DNA of 64,000 nucleotides from an uncultured Lachnospiraceae bacterium (GCA_934339365.1 CAKRHW010000002.1:186001-250000); one strand, 5' to 3'; positions 1-8,109 are shown, counted from the first letter of the stretch. Notes: a model not told the origin generated them from the letters alone. Numbers and translations: made by a program.

Positions 1-105
1 ACCGACAATCGCTGCCTTGTCATGGTCTTCGACATGAAAAGAGACGTTTTTTAAAACATCAGCCGTTACAAAAGATTTATTTATGTTATTACAAGATAGA
101 ATCAT
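1..105 (-). CDS. ABC-F type ATPase, N-terminal fragment (cut by window edge)
   Basis: The first 35 codons of a gene reading out of the window on the - strand. The fragment starts MILSCNNINKSF and continues into the beta strand that precedes a Walker A loop (ending AAIVG at the edge). This is the usual opening of soluble duplicated ATPases of the ABC-F family, which act on the ribosome. AGGAC lies 8 bases before the ATG. An ordinary transporter ATPase cannot be excluded because the linker and second cassette are outside the window. Confidence 0.7.
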   Translation of the reverse strand, partial: MILSCNNINKSFVTADVLKNVSFHVEDHDKAAIVG

Positions 106-161
106 TGTCTTGTCCTATATCCTTTCTTTCCGTAATCTTTTTATGTTCATTCTGTTAACAC

Positions 162-197
162 ACAAAAATTTGTAAAATTTTTGTCATTCTTATGACA
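162..197. repeat. two adjacent inverted repeats in the ABC-F/rex divergent region
   Basis: Two dyads lie side by side. The first has 10-base arms at 162-171 and 175-184 around GTA. The second has arms TGTCAT and ATGACA at 182-187 and 192-197 around four bases. They sit between the ABC-F start and the rex promoter, closer to the ABC-F gene. They could be operators or a structured 5' leader of the ABC-F mRNA. No U-tract makes them a clear terminator on either strand. Confidence 0.4.
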
Positions 198-269
198 TAC
201 GAAAAGATTTTATCATAAAAGTATAAAAAAATCATTACTAACTTTTCAGGAAAGCAGGAAAAAGGAAGT

Positions 270-310
270 ATGTTAAAAAATTGACAATTAGGAGTTTCCT
301 GTTATATAAT
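270..310 (+). promoter_or_regulatory. rex promoter with overlapping Rex operator
   Basis: TTGACA at 281-286 and TATAAT at 305-310 are separated by 18 bases, a strong sigma-A promoter. Bases 270-287 match the clostridial Rex operator TTGTTAANNNNTTAACAA at 12 of the 14 specified positions and cover the -35 box. Binding there would block RNA polymerase, so autorepression of rex, relieved by NADH, is the inference. Confidence 0.75.
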
Positions 311-388
311 AAAAAATAATTATATCTGTGTATTTAAAATACAGATAATTTAGAACAAGAATGTATAATTTAGATGGAGGAAAAAAAC

Positions 389-1027
389 GTGGGAAAACCA
401 ATATCGAAAGCGGTCATAAAAAGATTACCAAGATATTATCGGTACCTTGATGAACTCATGAGGGAAGGGGTAGAACGTGTTTCTTCAAGTGAGTTGAGTA
501 AAAGAATGAAAGTAACTGCATCCCAGATTCGCCAGGATCTGAATAATTTTGGAGGTTTCGGACAACAGGGCTACGGATATAATGTAAAATTTCTTTATAC
601 AGAAATAGGCAAGATTCTTGGAGTAGATATTCAGCATAATATGATAATTATTGGTGCCGGTAATTTAGGACAGGCATTAGCGAATTATTCTAATTTTGCA
701 AAAAGAGGTTTTATGGTAAAGGGATTATTTGATATCTCTCCCGAAATTGTTGGAAAACAGGTTGGAGAATATGTGGTAAAACATGTTGATACATTAGAAG
801 ATTTTTTAAAAACAGAAAAAATTGATATTGCTGCCTTAGCAATACCAAAAGCAGGTGCAGGTCCAATTGCAACAAGACTTGTTGCATGTGGTGTTACGGC
901 ATTTTGGAATTTCTCACACATCGATTTAGATTTACCAAAGGATGTTTTGGTAGAGAATGTTCACTTATCAGAAAGTTTAATGCGGTTATCCTATAATATT
1001 AATCATCGCCTAGACCGCATGGATTAA
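389..1027 (+). CDS. rex: Redox-sensing transcriptional repressor Rex
   Basis: Rex senses the NADH/NAD+ ratio and represses fermentation and reductive genes when NADH is low. The N-terminal winged helix (about residues 1-75) has the family pattern SSELSKRM...IRQDL..FG..G.QGYGY. The Rossmann domain has GAGNLG at about 89-94. Length of about 212 residues is normal. I chose GTG 389: GGAGG at 376-380 is 8 bases upstream, whereas the in-frame ATG at 374 is itself part of that SD and has no SD of its own. Its promoter carries a near-consensus Rex site. nnr follows after 18 bases. Confidence 0.93.
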   Translation: MGKPISKAVIKRLPRYYRYLDELMREGVERVSSSELSKRMKVTASQIRQDLNNFGGFGQQGYGYNVKFLYTEIGKILGVDIQHNMIIIGAGNLGQALANYSNFAKRGFMVKGLFDISPEIVGKQVGEYVVKHVDTLEDFLKTEKIDIAALAIPKAGAGPIATRLVACGVTAFWNFSHIDLDLPKDVLVENVHLSESLMRLSYNINHRLDRMD

Positions 1028-1045
1028 AGAAAAGGGGTGTTTTTT

Positions 1046-2554
1046 ATGAAAAAAGTAGTATTCGGAAAAGACATGAAACAGGTAGATTCTTATACCATTC
1101 ATACGATTGGAATTGATTCTCTGATTTTAATGGAACGTGCAGCATATCAGACTTTTTTACATATAAAAACGAAATATCCGAAGGAGTCTGTATCGGGACC
1201 TGTAGTACTTATTTGTGGAACCGGTAATAATGGTGCAGATGGTTTGGCATTAGCACGAATGCTAAAATTAGACGGTTATCGTGTTCAAATAAAGGTGTTA
1301 GGGAATCTTTCACATGCCACTGAAGAATTTAGGAGACAAAGCTCATTTCTAAAACATCTTTCGATTGATTTTTCGGAAACAATTTCTTTAGAACGGGCAG
1401 GAATTCTGATAGATGCAATTTTTGGAATTGGTCTGAGCCGGGATGTCGAGGGAGAATTTGTTGCTTATATTTCTAAAATAAATGACGCACATGCAACATA
1501 TCAGATACCGGTTATTGCAGTAGATATTCCTTCTGGCGTGAATGGAACATCCGGTCAGATTCAAAAAATTGCAGTACAGGCAGATGTTACAGTAACTTTT
1601 GGAAGTATAAAGTCTGGAATGTTACTGTTTCCTGGAGCACAGTATTGCGGAGAAATCCTATGTGAGGAAATTGGATTTTTTGAAGAGTCTTATCAGCAGT
1701 TACCATATCATATGTTTACTTATGATTTAGAAGATTTGAGTAAAATTTATAAACGAAAAGCATATTCTAATAAGGGAAGCTATGGAAAAATATTAATCAT
1801 TGCCGGAAATGCTGCTATGAGTGGTGCTGCGTATTTTAGTGCAATGGCAGCCTACCGTACAGGAAGTGGAATTGTAAGAATATTAACTCATCAGGAAAAC
1901 AAAACGATTCTTGCACAAATGATTCCGGAAGCTATTATTACAACCTATCCAACAGATCTGCCAGATGAAACAATTGCCGATTCTGCAATTCAATGGGCAG
2001 ATTCGATTGTAATCGGACCGGGAATGGGTGTAAACCACACAACAGAGATTTTATTATCGAAAGTATTACAGTCAGGTAAAAAGTGTGTAATTGATGCTGA
2101 CGGATTAAATACACTCAGTACGTACAGACAGCTTTTTTCTTTGCTTCATAAAAATACAGTAATTACTCCACATTTAGGAGAAATGTCTCGATTAACAAAA
2201 ATATCGATTGAAAATATAAAATCTGATTTGATAGGGGTTGCGGCTACATTTTCAAAGGAGTATAATGTAACAGTTGTTCTAAAAGATACAAGAACAGTCG
2301 TTGCATATAAGAATGAACTCTATATCAATCGTTTTGGAAATAATGGAATGGCAACAGGTGGATCGGGAGATGTCTTATCTGGTCTGACAGGATGCCTGAT
2401 TCATTGTCAGAATGATTTATTTGAAGGAGCTTGTCTCGCTGTGTTTTTACATAGTATTTGTGGAGATGAAGCCAGAAAAGAATGTGGAGAATATTCTTTA
2501 ATGGCACGAAGTTTAATAAATGCGTTAGAGAGTATTTCAGTAAGACTCTCTTAA
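1046..2554 (+). CDS. nnr: Bifunctional NAD(P)HX epimerase / ADP-dependent NAD(P)HX dehydratase
   Basis: Repairs hydrated NAD(P)H. The N-terminal half is the YjeF_N epimerase domain, with GTGNNGADG at residues 58-66. The C-terminal half (from about residue 225) is the ribokinase-like dehydratase, with GPGMG and ATGGSGDVLSG near the end. At 502 residues it is the usual two-domain length. The ATG at 1046 follows AAAGGGG with 8 bases spacing; an upstream in-frame GTG lies inside that SD. It sits between rex and alr, probably in one transcript, a sensible pairing of NADH sensing with NADH repair. Confidence 0.93.
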   Translation: MKKVVFGKDMKQVDSYTIHTIGIDSLILMERAAYQTFLHIKTKYPKESVSGPVVLICGTGNNGADGLALARMLKLDGYRVQIKVLGNLSHATEEFRRQSSFLKHLSIDFSETISLERAGILIDAIFGIGLSRDVEGEFVAYISKINDAHATYQIPVIAVDIPSGVNGTSGQIQKIAVQADVTVTFGSIKSGMLLFPGAQYCGEILCEEIGFFEESYQQLPYHMFTYDLEDLSKIYKRKAYSNKGSYGKILIIAGNAAMSGAAYFSAMAAYRTGSGIVRILTHQENKTILAQMIPEAIITTYPTDLPDETIADSAIQWADSIVIGPGMGVNHTTEILLSKVLQSGKKCVIDADGLNTLSTYRQLFSLLHKNTVITPHLGEMSRLTKISIENIKSDLIGVAATFSKEYNVTVVLKDTRTVVAYKNELYINRFGNNGMATGGSGDVLSGLTGCLIHCQNDLFEGACLAVFLHSICGDEARKECGEYSLMARSLINALESISVRLS

Positions 2555-2589
2555 AAATGGAACCTCAAAAAATAAGGAGAACGATAAAA

Positions 2590-3762
2590 ATGGATAATTT
2601 AGAACAGTACTTTAGAGTCTATGCATTAATAGATATTGATGCTGTTAGAAAAAATGTAAAAAACCTTATGGCAAAGACCAGAAAAGGAACAAGAGCCATT
2701 GCTGTCATAAAAACAGATGCATATGGTCATGGAGCAACAGAAATAGCACAAAATATCAGTGATCTGGTAGATGGATTTGCTGTTGCAACCATTAATGAAG
2801 CACTTGTTTTAAGAAAAAATGGAATTCAAAAAGATATCATTATTTTAGGATATACCAATGAATATTATTACAAAGACCTGATTGAACAACAGATTCGTCC
2901 GGCTATGTATACATATGATATGATAAAAAAGATATCAGATGTTGCAGTTTCGTTAAACAAGGAAGCTGTTATTCATATAAAAGTAGATACCGGAATGGGA
3001 CGAATTGGTTTCAGGGATAATGAGGAAAGCATAGAAGAAATTGTGCGTGCAGCAAAACTTCCGAATATTCGAATGGAAGGAATTTTTACTCATTTTGCAA
3101 AAGCAGATGAAAAGGATAAAACATCTGCGTCTGAACAATTAGAACGATATTTGGACTTTTTATCAAAATTGGAAGAAAAAGGAGTAACGATTCCGATTCA
3201 TCACTGCTCTAACAGTGCCGGCATCATTGATATGCCACAGGCAAATTGTGATGAAGTCCGAATGGGAATCAGTCTCTATGGAATGTATCCATCGGATGAA
3301 GTAGAAAAAGATCAGGTTACATTATATCCGGTATTATCATTACACAGCCATGTTGTCCATGTAAAAGAAATACAGCCAGGTGAAAGTGTGGGATATGGAG
3401 GAACCTTTACTGCTACTAAAAAGACAAAAGTTGCAACTGTTCCGGTTGGATATGGAGATGGATATTTTCGGAATTTGTCAAACAAAGCATCTGTCATTAT
3501 TCATGGTGTTAAGGTACCGATCATAGGAAGAATCTGTATGGATCAGTTTATGGTTGATGTAACGAACATCTCTGATGTAAAAATAGGCGATGCAGTAACC
3601 TTAATTGGAAAAGATGGTAAGGAAGAAATTACCGTAGATGAACTGGCAGATATTGCAGGAACAATTAATTATGAAATTGTATGTGATTTAGGAAAAAGAA
3701 TTCCAAGAGTGTTCTTGCGGGATGGAAAGATCATTTCTACCAGAGATTATTTTGATAAATAG
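2590..3762 (+). CDS. alr: Alanine racemase
   Basis: PLP enzyme that interconverts L- and D-alanine for peptidoglycan. Residues 40-48 are IKTDAYGHG, with the PLP lysine K41; the family usually has A where T42 stands. GYGGTF in the C-terminal barrel region carries the catalytic tyrosine, and GRICMDQFMVD is also present. At 390 residues it is normal in length. ATG 2590 follows AAGGAGA; the open frame extends further upstream into nnr but lacks an SD there. In Bacillus alr is followed by an antitoxin and toxin pair; here only the toxin follows. Confidence 0.95.
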   Translation: MDNLEQYFRVYALIDIDAVRKNVKNLMAKTRKGTRAIAVIKTDAYGHGATEIAQNISDLVDGFAVATINEALVLRKNGIQKDIIILGYTNEYYYKDLIEQQIRPAMYTYDMIKKISDVAVSLNKEAVIHIKVDTGMGRIGFRDNEESIEEIVRAAKLPNIRMEGIFTHFAKADEKDKTSASEQLERYLDFLSKLEEKGVTIPIHHCSNSAGIIDMPQANCDEVRMGISLYGMYPSDEVEKDQVTLYPVLSLHSHVVHVKEIQPGESVGYGGTFTATKKTKVATVPVGYGDGYFRNLSNKASVIIHGVKVPIIGRICMDQFMVDVTNISDVKIGDAVTLIGKDGKEEITVDELADIAGTINYEIVCDLGKRIPRVFLRDGKIISTRDYFDK

Positions 3763-3876
3763 ATATAACCTTAAAAATACAAACCCGATTTCTTAGGTTT
3801 AGAATCCGATATACTGGAAATAATACAGATAAGATTACAAAACAAGTGATCAAATAATATTGGAGTGTGAACTAAA

Positions 3877-4224
3877 TTGATTGTAAAACGTGGTGATGTA
3901 TTTTATGCTGATTTAAGACCGGTTGTCGGTTCGGAACAAGGCGGAATTCGTCCTGTTCTGATTATTCAAAATGATACAGGGAATAAACATAGTCCTACGG
4001 TAATATGTGCTGCAATAACTTCGCAAATGAATAAAGCAAAATTACCGACGCATATCGAACTTGATAGTACGAAATACGATATTGTAAAGGATTCTGTAAT
4101 ACTATTAGAACAATTAAGAACAATTGATAAAAAACGATTGAAAGATAAAGTATGTCATTTAGATAAAGACATTATGAAAAAAGTCAATCGTGCTATTGCC
4201 ATCAGCCTAGACTTATATACATAA
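3877..4224 (+). CDS. mazF: MazF/NdoA family endoribonuclease toxin
   Basis: mRNA interferase of the PemK/MazF fold, very close to Bacillus NdoA in layout: MIVKRGDV, then GSEQGG.RPVL.IQND, then CAAITSQ.NKAKLPTH, then LLEQ.RTIDK. At 115 residues it is full length and the expected catalytic segment is intact. It starts with TTG after GGAGTG with 9 bases spacing, which should lower translation. The 114 bases between alr and mazF hold no antitoxin-sized frame, so no MazE partner is encoded beside it. It is separated from the CorC-like gene by a promoter. Confidence 0.93.
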   Translation: MIVKRGDVFYADLRPVVGSEQGGIRPVLIIQNDTGNKHSPTVICAAITSQMNKAKLPTHIELDSTKYDIVKDSVILLEQLRTIDKKRLKDKVCHLDKDIMKKVNRAIAISLDLYT

Positions 4225-4227
4225 ATG

Positions 4228-4256
4228 TTGACTATCGCTGAATAAAATGGTATAAA
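4228..4256 (+). promoter_or_regulatory. sigma-A-type promoter for the CorC-like gene
   Basis: TTGACT at 4228-4233 and TATAAA at 4251-4256 with a 17-base spacer, directly after the mazF stop. An imperfect hairpin (GAGTTACT paired with AGTAAACTC, about 4287-4309) lies in the resulting leader before the SD. This would make the downstream CorC-like gene and yebC independent of alr-mazF. Confidence 0.65.
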
Positions 4257-4330
4257 AATTAAATAAGAGATAAAATAAAAACACAGAGTTACTGTTTTAG
4301 TAAACTCAGAAAAAGGAGAGAAAAATTTAT

Positions 4331-5659
4331 ATGGATGGTGACAGTCAACTGACTGCTTGGGTTTTATTTATTATTTTTTTGACACTGAATTTTTGCCTTT
4401 ATGCCTTTGATGCTGCTTTTAAAAATCTGAATGAGACGGAGTTAGAAGAGAAAAAAGAAAAAGATGATAAGGCAAAAAAATTACTTGATTTGATAGAAAA
4501 GCCAAGAAGCTTTTTGATCACGAACCTCTTTATTCATATGATAACAATACTCATTGCCGGAATCATGCTGTTTCTGTATGATACACAGAGGCTATCTGAA
4601 TTTATATTACATTATATTCAGATTCCACAGGAACTTTCGGTAATAATTGGTGCAGTTATAGTAGGAATATTTTTTTGCATCATTATCATTGGGTTCAGTA
4701 TTGTTGTACCTAAAAAATTAGGTATGAAATATTCGAAGGGTCTTGCATTTCAGATGGTTGATTTTATGGGATTTCTTATGAAATTGTGTTATCCTGTTAC
4801 CTGGGTGATAACCATTTTTTCAAAGTTGATTTTAAAGATTTTTCGTGTTGATATGAATGCAGACTTTGAAAACGTAACAGAAGACGAGATAAAATCAATG
4901 GTATCAGAAGGGCATGAAAAAGGAGTTTTAGAAGCAGGAGAAGCAAAAATGATTGCCAATATCTTCGAGTTTGGAGATAAAGAAGCAAAAGATATTATGA
5001 TACATAGAAAAAATATTTTTGCTTTGGATGGAGAAATTTCTCTGAATCAGGCAGCTGCCATTATGCTAGAAGCAAATAAAACCCGTTTTCCGGTGTATTA
5101 CGATGATATTGATAACATTATTGGAATTATTAATTTTAAAGATGTTATGGTCAGACAACATAATCAGGAGCAACTTTCATCTAGCATTAAAGATATAAAA
5201 AATTTATTGCGAAAGGCAGAATTTATTCCAGAGACACGAAATATTGATGATTTATTCAAATTTATGCAGTCAACAAAGACACATATGGTAATTGTTGTAG
5301 ATGAATATGGACAGACATCTGGAATTATTACGATGGAAGATATCTTAGAGGAAATTGTTGGAAATATTATGGATGAGTATGATGAAGAAGAAAATTATAT
5401 TTTATCCCAAAAAGGGAATACCTTTGTAGTAAATGGAATGATTCCATTAGAAGAAATCAATGACAACTTAGGAATTCATATCGATGAAGAAGAATATGAT
5501 ACATTAAATGGATATCTTATTTCTAAATTGGATCGTATTCCTCATGAAGATGAAAAACCAGAAATTGTATTAGACGGCGTAGAATATAAGATCTTAAGTG
5601 TAGAAAATAAAATGATCGCACTCGTCCGAATTACAATTTTAGATAAAAATAAAGAATAA
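4331..5659 (+). CDS. CNNM/CBS-domain membrane protein (CorC/HlyC family)
   Basis: Membrane protein of the hemolysin C/CorC family, implicated in divalent cation export. The N-terminal DUF21/CNNM domain (about residues 1-185) has about four hydrophobic segments. Two CBS domains follow (about 205-330, with ARDIMIHR-like and IVVDEYG.T.GIITMEDILEEIVG motifs). The C-terminal CorC_HlyC domain is at about 350-435. Length of 442 is typical. AAGGAGAG precedes the ATG. An ion specificity cannot be read from sequence. Confidence 0.9.
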   Translation: MDGDSQLTAWVLFIIFLTLNFCLYAFDAAFKNLNETELEEKKEKDDKAKKLLDLIEKPRSFLITNLFIHMITILIAGIMLFLYDTQRLSEFILHYIQIPQELSVIIGAVIVGIFFCIIIIGFSIVVPKKLGMKYSKGLAFQMVDFMGFLMKLCYPVTWVITIFSKLILKIFRVDMNADFENVTEDEIKSMVSEGHEKGVLEAGEAKMIANIFEFGDKEAKDIMIHRKNIFALDGEISLNQAAAIMLEANKTRFPVYYDDIDNIIGIINFKDVMVRQHNQEQLSSSIKDIKNLLRKAEFIPETRNIDDLFKFMQSTKTHMVIVVDEYGQTSGIITMEDILEEIVGNIMDEYDEEENYILSQKGNTFVVNGMIPLEEINDNLGIHIDEEEYDTLNGYLISKLDRIPHEDEKPEIVLDGVEYKILSVENKMIALVRITILDKNKE

Positions 5660-5675
5660 AAAAGGAGAATTAAAA

Positions 5676-6404
5676 ATGTCAGGACATTCAAAATTTGCAA
5701 ACATTAAGCACAAAAAGGAAAAAAATGATGCAGCGAAAGGAAAGATTTTTACAATTATCGGAAAAGAAATTGCAGTTGCTGTAAAAGAGGGTGGTGCGAA
5801 TCCTGAAAATAACAGTAAACTTCGTGATGTTATCGCAAAAGCAAAAGCAAATAATATGCCAAATGATACGATCGAACGTGGAATCAAAAGAGCTGCAGGT
5901 GATGCAAACAGTGTTAATTACGAATCTATTACATATGAAGGATATGGTCCAAATGGAACAGCAATTATTGTTGATACATTAACAGACAACAAAAACAGAA
6001 CTGCCGCAAATGTTCGTAATGCATTTACCAAAGGCGGCGGAAATGTTGGCACACCTGGCTGTGTATCTTTTATGTTTGATCAAAAAGGCGAAATTATTAT
6101 TTCAAAAGAAGATTGCAATATGGATGCCGATGAATTAATGATGCTTTCATTAGATTCTGGTGCTGAAGATTTTTCAGATGAAGAAGACAGCTATGTAGTA
6201 TTAACAGCTCCGGAAGATTTTTCAGCTGTACGTGAAGCTTTAGAGCAGGCAAATATTCCTATGGCTGATGCTGAAATTCGTATGATTCCTCAAAATTATG
6301 TAGAACTCACAGATGAATCTGCCATCAAGAAAATGGAGAAAATTTTAGACCTATTAGAAGAAGATGATGATGTACAGCAGGTATATCACAACTGGAATGA
6401 ATAA
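5676..6404 (+). CDS. YebC/PmpR family protein (TACO1-like translation factor or regulator)
   Basis: Opens with SGHSKFANIKHKKEKNDAAKGK, the hallmark of the YebC/TACO1 family. Members have been described as DNA-binding regulators and, more recently, as factors that relieve ribosome stalling at prolines. The length of 242 is normal. AAAGGAGAA lies before the ATG. It follows the CorC-like gene by 16 bases and precedes the HAD gene by 27 bases, so the three are probably cotranscribed. Confidence 0.92.
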   Translation: MSGHSKFANIKHKKEKNDAAKGKIFTIIGKEIAVAVKEGGANPENNSKLRDVIAKAKANNMPNDTIERGIKRAAGDANSVNYESITYEGYGPNGTAIIVDTLTDNKNRTAANVRNAFTKGGGNVGTPGCVSFMFDQKGEIIISKEDCNMDADELMMLSLDSGAEDFSDEEDSYVVLTAPEDFSAVREALEQANIPMADAEIRMIPQNYVELTDESAIKKMEKILDLLEEDDDVQQVYHNWNE

Positions 6405-6431
6405 GACAGATTTTACTTGACGGTATAAATT

Positions 6432-7151
6432 ATGAATACAGTTTTATTTGATTTAGATGGAACACTGCTTCCGATGAATCAGGATGCATTTATGAATACA
6501 TACTTTCATGCATTAGGCAGTCGTCTTGACAGTGCCGGTTTTAATTCTAAAAAAGTTTTAAATGCAATTCATGCTGCAACGGAAGCGATGTATCAAAACG
6601 ACGGACAAACAACCAACGAAGCAGTTTTTATGAAAAAATTCCGATTACTGAATCCGGTAAAAGATGAAAATAAATTTTTGAATGTAATGGAAAATTTCTA
6701 TAAAAAAGATTTTGAAGCAGCAAAGTCTGATACGAAACCATCTCCTTATGTTGCAAAGACGGTAGCTTTGTTAAAGAAAAAAGGATATCGTCTTGCGATT
6801 GCAACGAATCCGTTATTTCCAGAAGTGGCAATTTCAAAAAGGATTCAATGGGCGGGGTTAAACAAAAGAGATTTTGACTGGGTTACAACATATGAGAATA
6901 GTTGCTTTTCGAAACCCAATCTACACTATTATCGTCAGCTGATTCAATCATTAGGAAAACGTCCAAAAGACTGTCTTATGGTTGGAAATGACACATTAGA
7001 AGATTTGTGTTCTGTTAAAATCGGTGTAGACGTTTTTTTGATTAATGAATATCTGATTGACCGGAATCATGTAGATTTGACAGATTATAAGCAGGGTGAC
7101 TGGGAAGCATTTTATGAATTTGCAAATTCCCTTCCTGTTATTTGTTCTTGA
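6432..7151 (+). CDS. HAD superfamily hydrolase
   Basis: Soluble phosphatase-like protein of 239 residues with the four HAD motifs in order: DLDGT near residue 7, IATN near 121, the lysine in SKPN near 160, and MVGNDTLED near 179. The cap is helical and inserted after motif I, as in the phosphoglycolate phosphatase/beta-phosphoglucomutase group. The substrate cannot be told from sequence. There is no clear SD, so translation may be coupled to yebC, 27 bases upstream. Confidence 0.85.
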   Translation: MNTVLFDLDGTLLPMNQDAFMNTYFHALGSRLDSAGFNSKKVLNAIHAATEAMYQNDGQTTNEAVFMKKFRLLNPVKDENKFLNVMENFYKKDFEAAKSDTKPSPYVAKTVALLKKKGYRLAIATNPLFPEVAISKRIQWAGLNKRDFDWVTTYENSCFSKPNLHYYRQLIQSLGKRPKDCLMVGNDTLEDLCSVKIGVDVFLINEYLIDRNHVDLTDYKQGDWEAFYEFANSLPVICS

Positions 7152-7199
7152 AAAAAATAGTCAATTTTAGTATTTTTTTCGAGATAACAGACTTTTTTA

Positions 7200-7228
7200 T
7201 TGAAATCATAAATAGAATGATGTATGAT
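7200..7228 (+). promoter_or_regulatory. promoter for the DUF6465 gene
   Basis: TTGAAA at 7200-7205 and TATGAT at 7223-7228 with exactly 17 bases between. It gives a leader of about 105 bases before the DUF6465 start, which contains a short open frame. Confidence 0.65.
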
Positions 7229-7257
7229 AAAAAAGGTATAAAAATTAAGAGGCTGAA

Positions 7258-7338
7258 ATGAGTATGACTTTCAACCAAAAGAAGATTATGTCAAAACAGA
7301 ATCTGAGTATTGATTCTTTATTGGTAGAATGGAGGTAA
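7258..7338 (+). CDS. possible 26-residue leader peptide
   Basis: ATG at 7258, 26 codons, stop TAA at 7336-7338. AGAGG lies about 6 bases upstream. The last codons contain the GGAGG that serves the next gene, so translating the small frame would run ribosomes over that SD. It is enriched in K, N and S and resembles nothing I recognise. It could be a chance frame; its support is its position between a promoter and the next gene and its stop four bases before the next ATG. Confidence 0.3.
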   Translation: MSMTFNQKKIMSKQNLSIDSLLVEWR

Positions 7339-7341
7339 AAA

Positions 7342-7752
7342 ATGATGAACAAAAATAGTACAAAAGTTACCGGAATGGGATCTCAGCAGATTTTAAACTT
7401 TGGTATGGATTCCCAAAAAACAGAAGCTCCTGTTAAGACAGAAGTAAAAGAAAAAAGTACAGTTGCTGCACCTGTAGCAAAAAAAGCAGAAAAGGAAACA
7501 ACAGTAAAAGAAACAGCAAAAAAGACAACAGCAAAAGCAACTAAAAAAGAAGTAAAGATAGAAGCTTTTGTAGAATATGAAGGAAAGCAGATATCTGAAA
7601 AAGAGATTATTGCTGCAGTAAAGAAGGCCTGGACAAAAGAATTCAAGAAAAAAGTCGGAGACCTTAAGAATATGTCATTATATATCAAACCAGAAGATGA
7701 TGCTGTATATTATGTAATTAATGGCGAAGATCGTGGTAAAGTAATTTTATAA
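7342..7752 (+). CDS. DUF6465 family protein
   Basis: A 136-residue soluble protein with two parts. Residues 20-75 are low complexity, rich in K, T, A, E and V, and likely disordered. Residues 78-136 form a compact conserved domain (VEYEGKQIS..EI...V..AW) ending in a predicted beta segment (YYVINGEDRGKV). The domain is common in Lachnospiraceae and its function is unknown. GGAGG at 7331-7335 serves either ATG 7342 or ATG 7345. It has its own promoter and a strong terminator, so it is a single-gene unit. Confidence 0.8.
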   Translation: MMNKNSTKVTGMGSQQILNFGMDSQKTEAPVKTEVKEKSTVAAPVAKKAEKETTVKETAKKTTAKATKKEVKIEAFVEYEGKQISEKEIIAAVKKAWTKEFKKKVGDLKNMSLYIKPEDDAVYYVINGEDRGKVIL

Positions 7753-7767
7753 TGAAACGATTACATA

Positions 7768-7812
7768 AGAACTGTTCTAGAATTATTCTAAAGCAGTTCT
7801 TTTTTTCTTTTT
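7768..7812 (+). terminator. intrinsic terminator after the DUF6465 gene
   Basis: Outer stem AGAACTG (7768-7774) with CAGTTCT (7794-7800) and inner stem TAGAAT with ATTCTA, separated by a nearly paired three-base internal segment. It is followed by a run of T broken by one C. A classic rho-independent terminator. Confidence 0.9.
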
Positions 7813-7829
7813 AGAATAATAAAAAGTTC

Positions 7830-7858
7830 TTGACTTTTTATTAGGATTACCGTATACT
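7830..7858 (+). promoter_or_regulatory. promoter of the tRNA-Leu gene
   Basis: TTGACT at 7830-7835 and TATACT at 7853-7858 with a 17-base spacer. The expected start falls about 12 bases before the tRNA, a typical stable-RNA arrangement. Confidence 0.8.
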
Positions 7859-7877
7859 ATACGAGTGCTTTAAATTA

Positions 7878-7960
7878 GCAGGTGTGGCGGAATGGCAGAC
7901 GCATCAGACTCAAAATCTGACGGTGGCAACATCGTGAGGGTTCAAGTCCCTCCACCTGCA
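7878..7960 (+). tRNA. tRNA-Leu (anticodon CAA)
   Basis: Acceptor arms GCAGGTG (7878-7884) and CACCTGC (7953-7959) with discriminator A. The anticodon arm is TCAGA / CTCAAAA / TCTGA, giving anticodon CAA, which reads UUG. A long variable arm (class II) and the T-arm GGTTCAAGTCC are present. The 3' CCA is not encoded. It has its own promoter and terminator. Confidence 0.96.
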
Positions 7961-7966
7961 TTATAT

Positions 7967-8015
7967 TTCCCCCTTATTTTATAACAGTTGTTGTAGAATA
8001 AGGGGGAACTTTTTT
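7967..8015 (+). terminator. intrinsic terminator after tRNA-Leu
   Basis: Perfect 12-base arms TTCCCCCTTATT (7967-7978) and AATAAGGGGGAA (7997-8008), then C and six T. Stable and followed by a U-tract. Confidence 0.93.
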
Positions 8016-8041
8016 AGCTTATCATGTTTCCGTTGAAAATG

Positions 8042-8070
8042 TTGCATTGCAATGCACCATAAGCTATAAT
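8042..8070 (+). promoter_or_regulatory. promoter with overlapping perfect palindrome, upstream of the zinc-finger gene and polA
   Basis: TTGCAT at 8042-8047 and TATAAT at 8065-8070 with a 17-base spacer. A perfect 14-base palindrome, TGCATTG followed by CAATGCA (8043-8056), covers the -35 box and part of the spacer. A dyad in this place is what a repressor operator looks like. No regulator can be named. Confidence 0.6.
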
Positions 8071-8109
8071 AGTGTAAAGATTGTGTTAGGAACCATGAAA
8101 GGGAAAAGA

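Noticed and set aside
2482..2589. N-terminal extension of alr
   Set aside because: The extra 36 codons overlap nnr and have no SD, while AAGGAGA sits just before ATG 2590.
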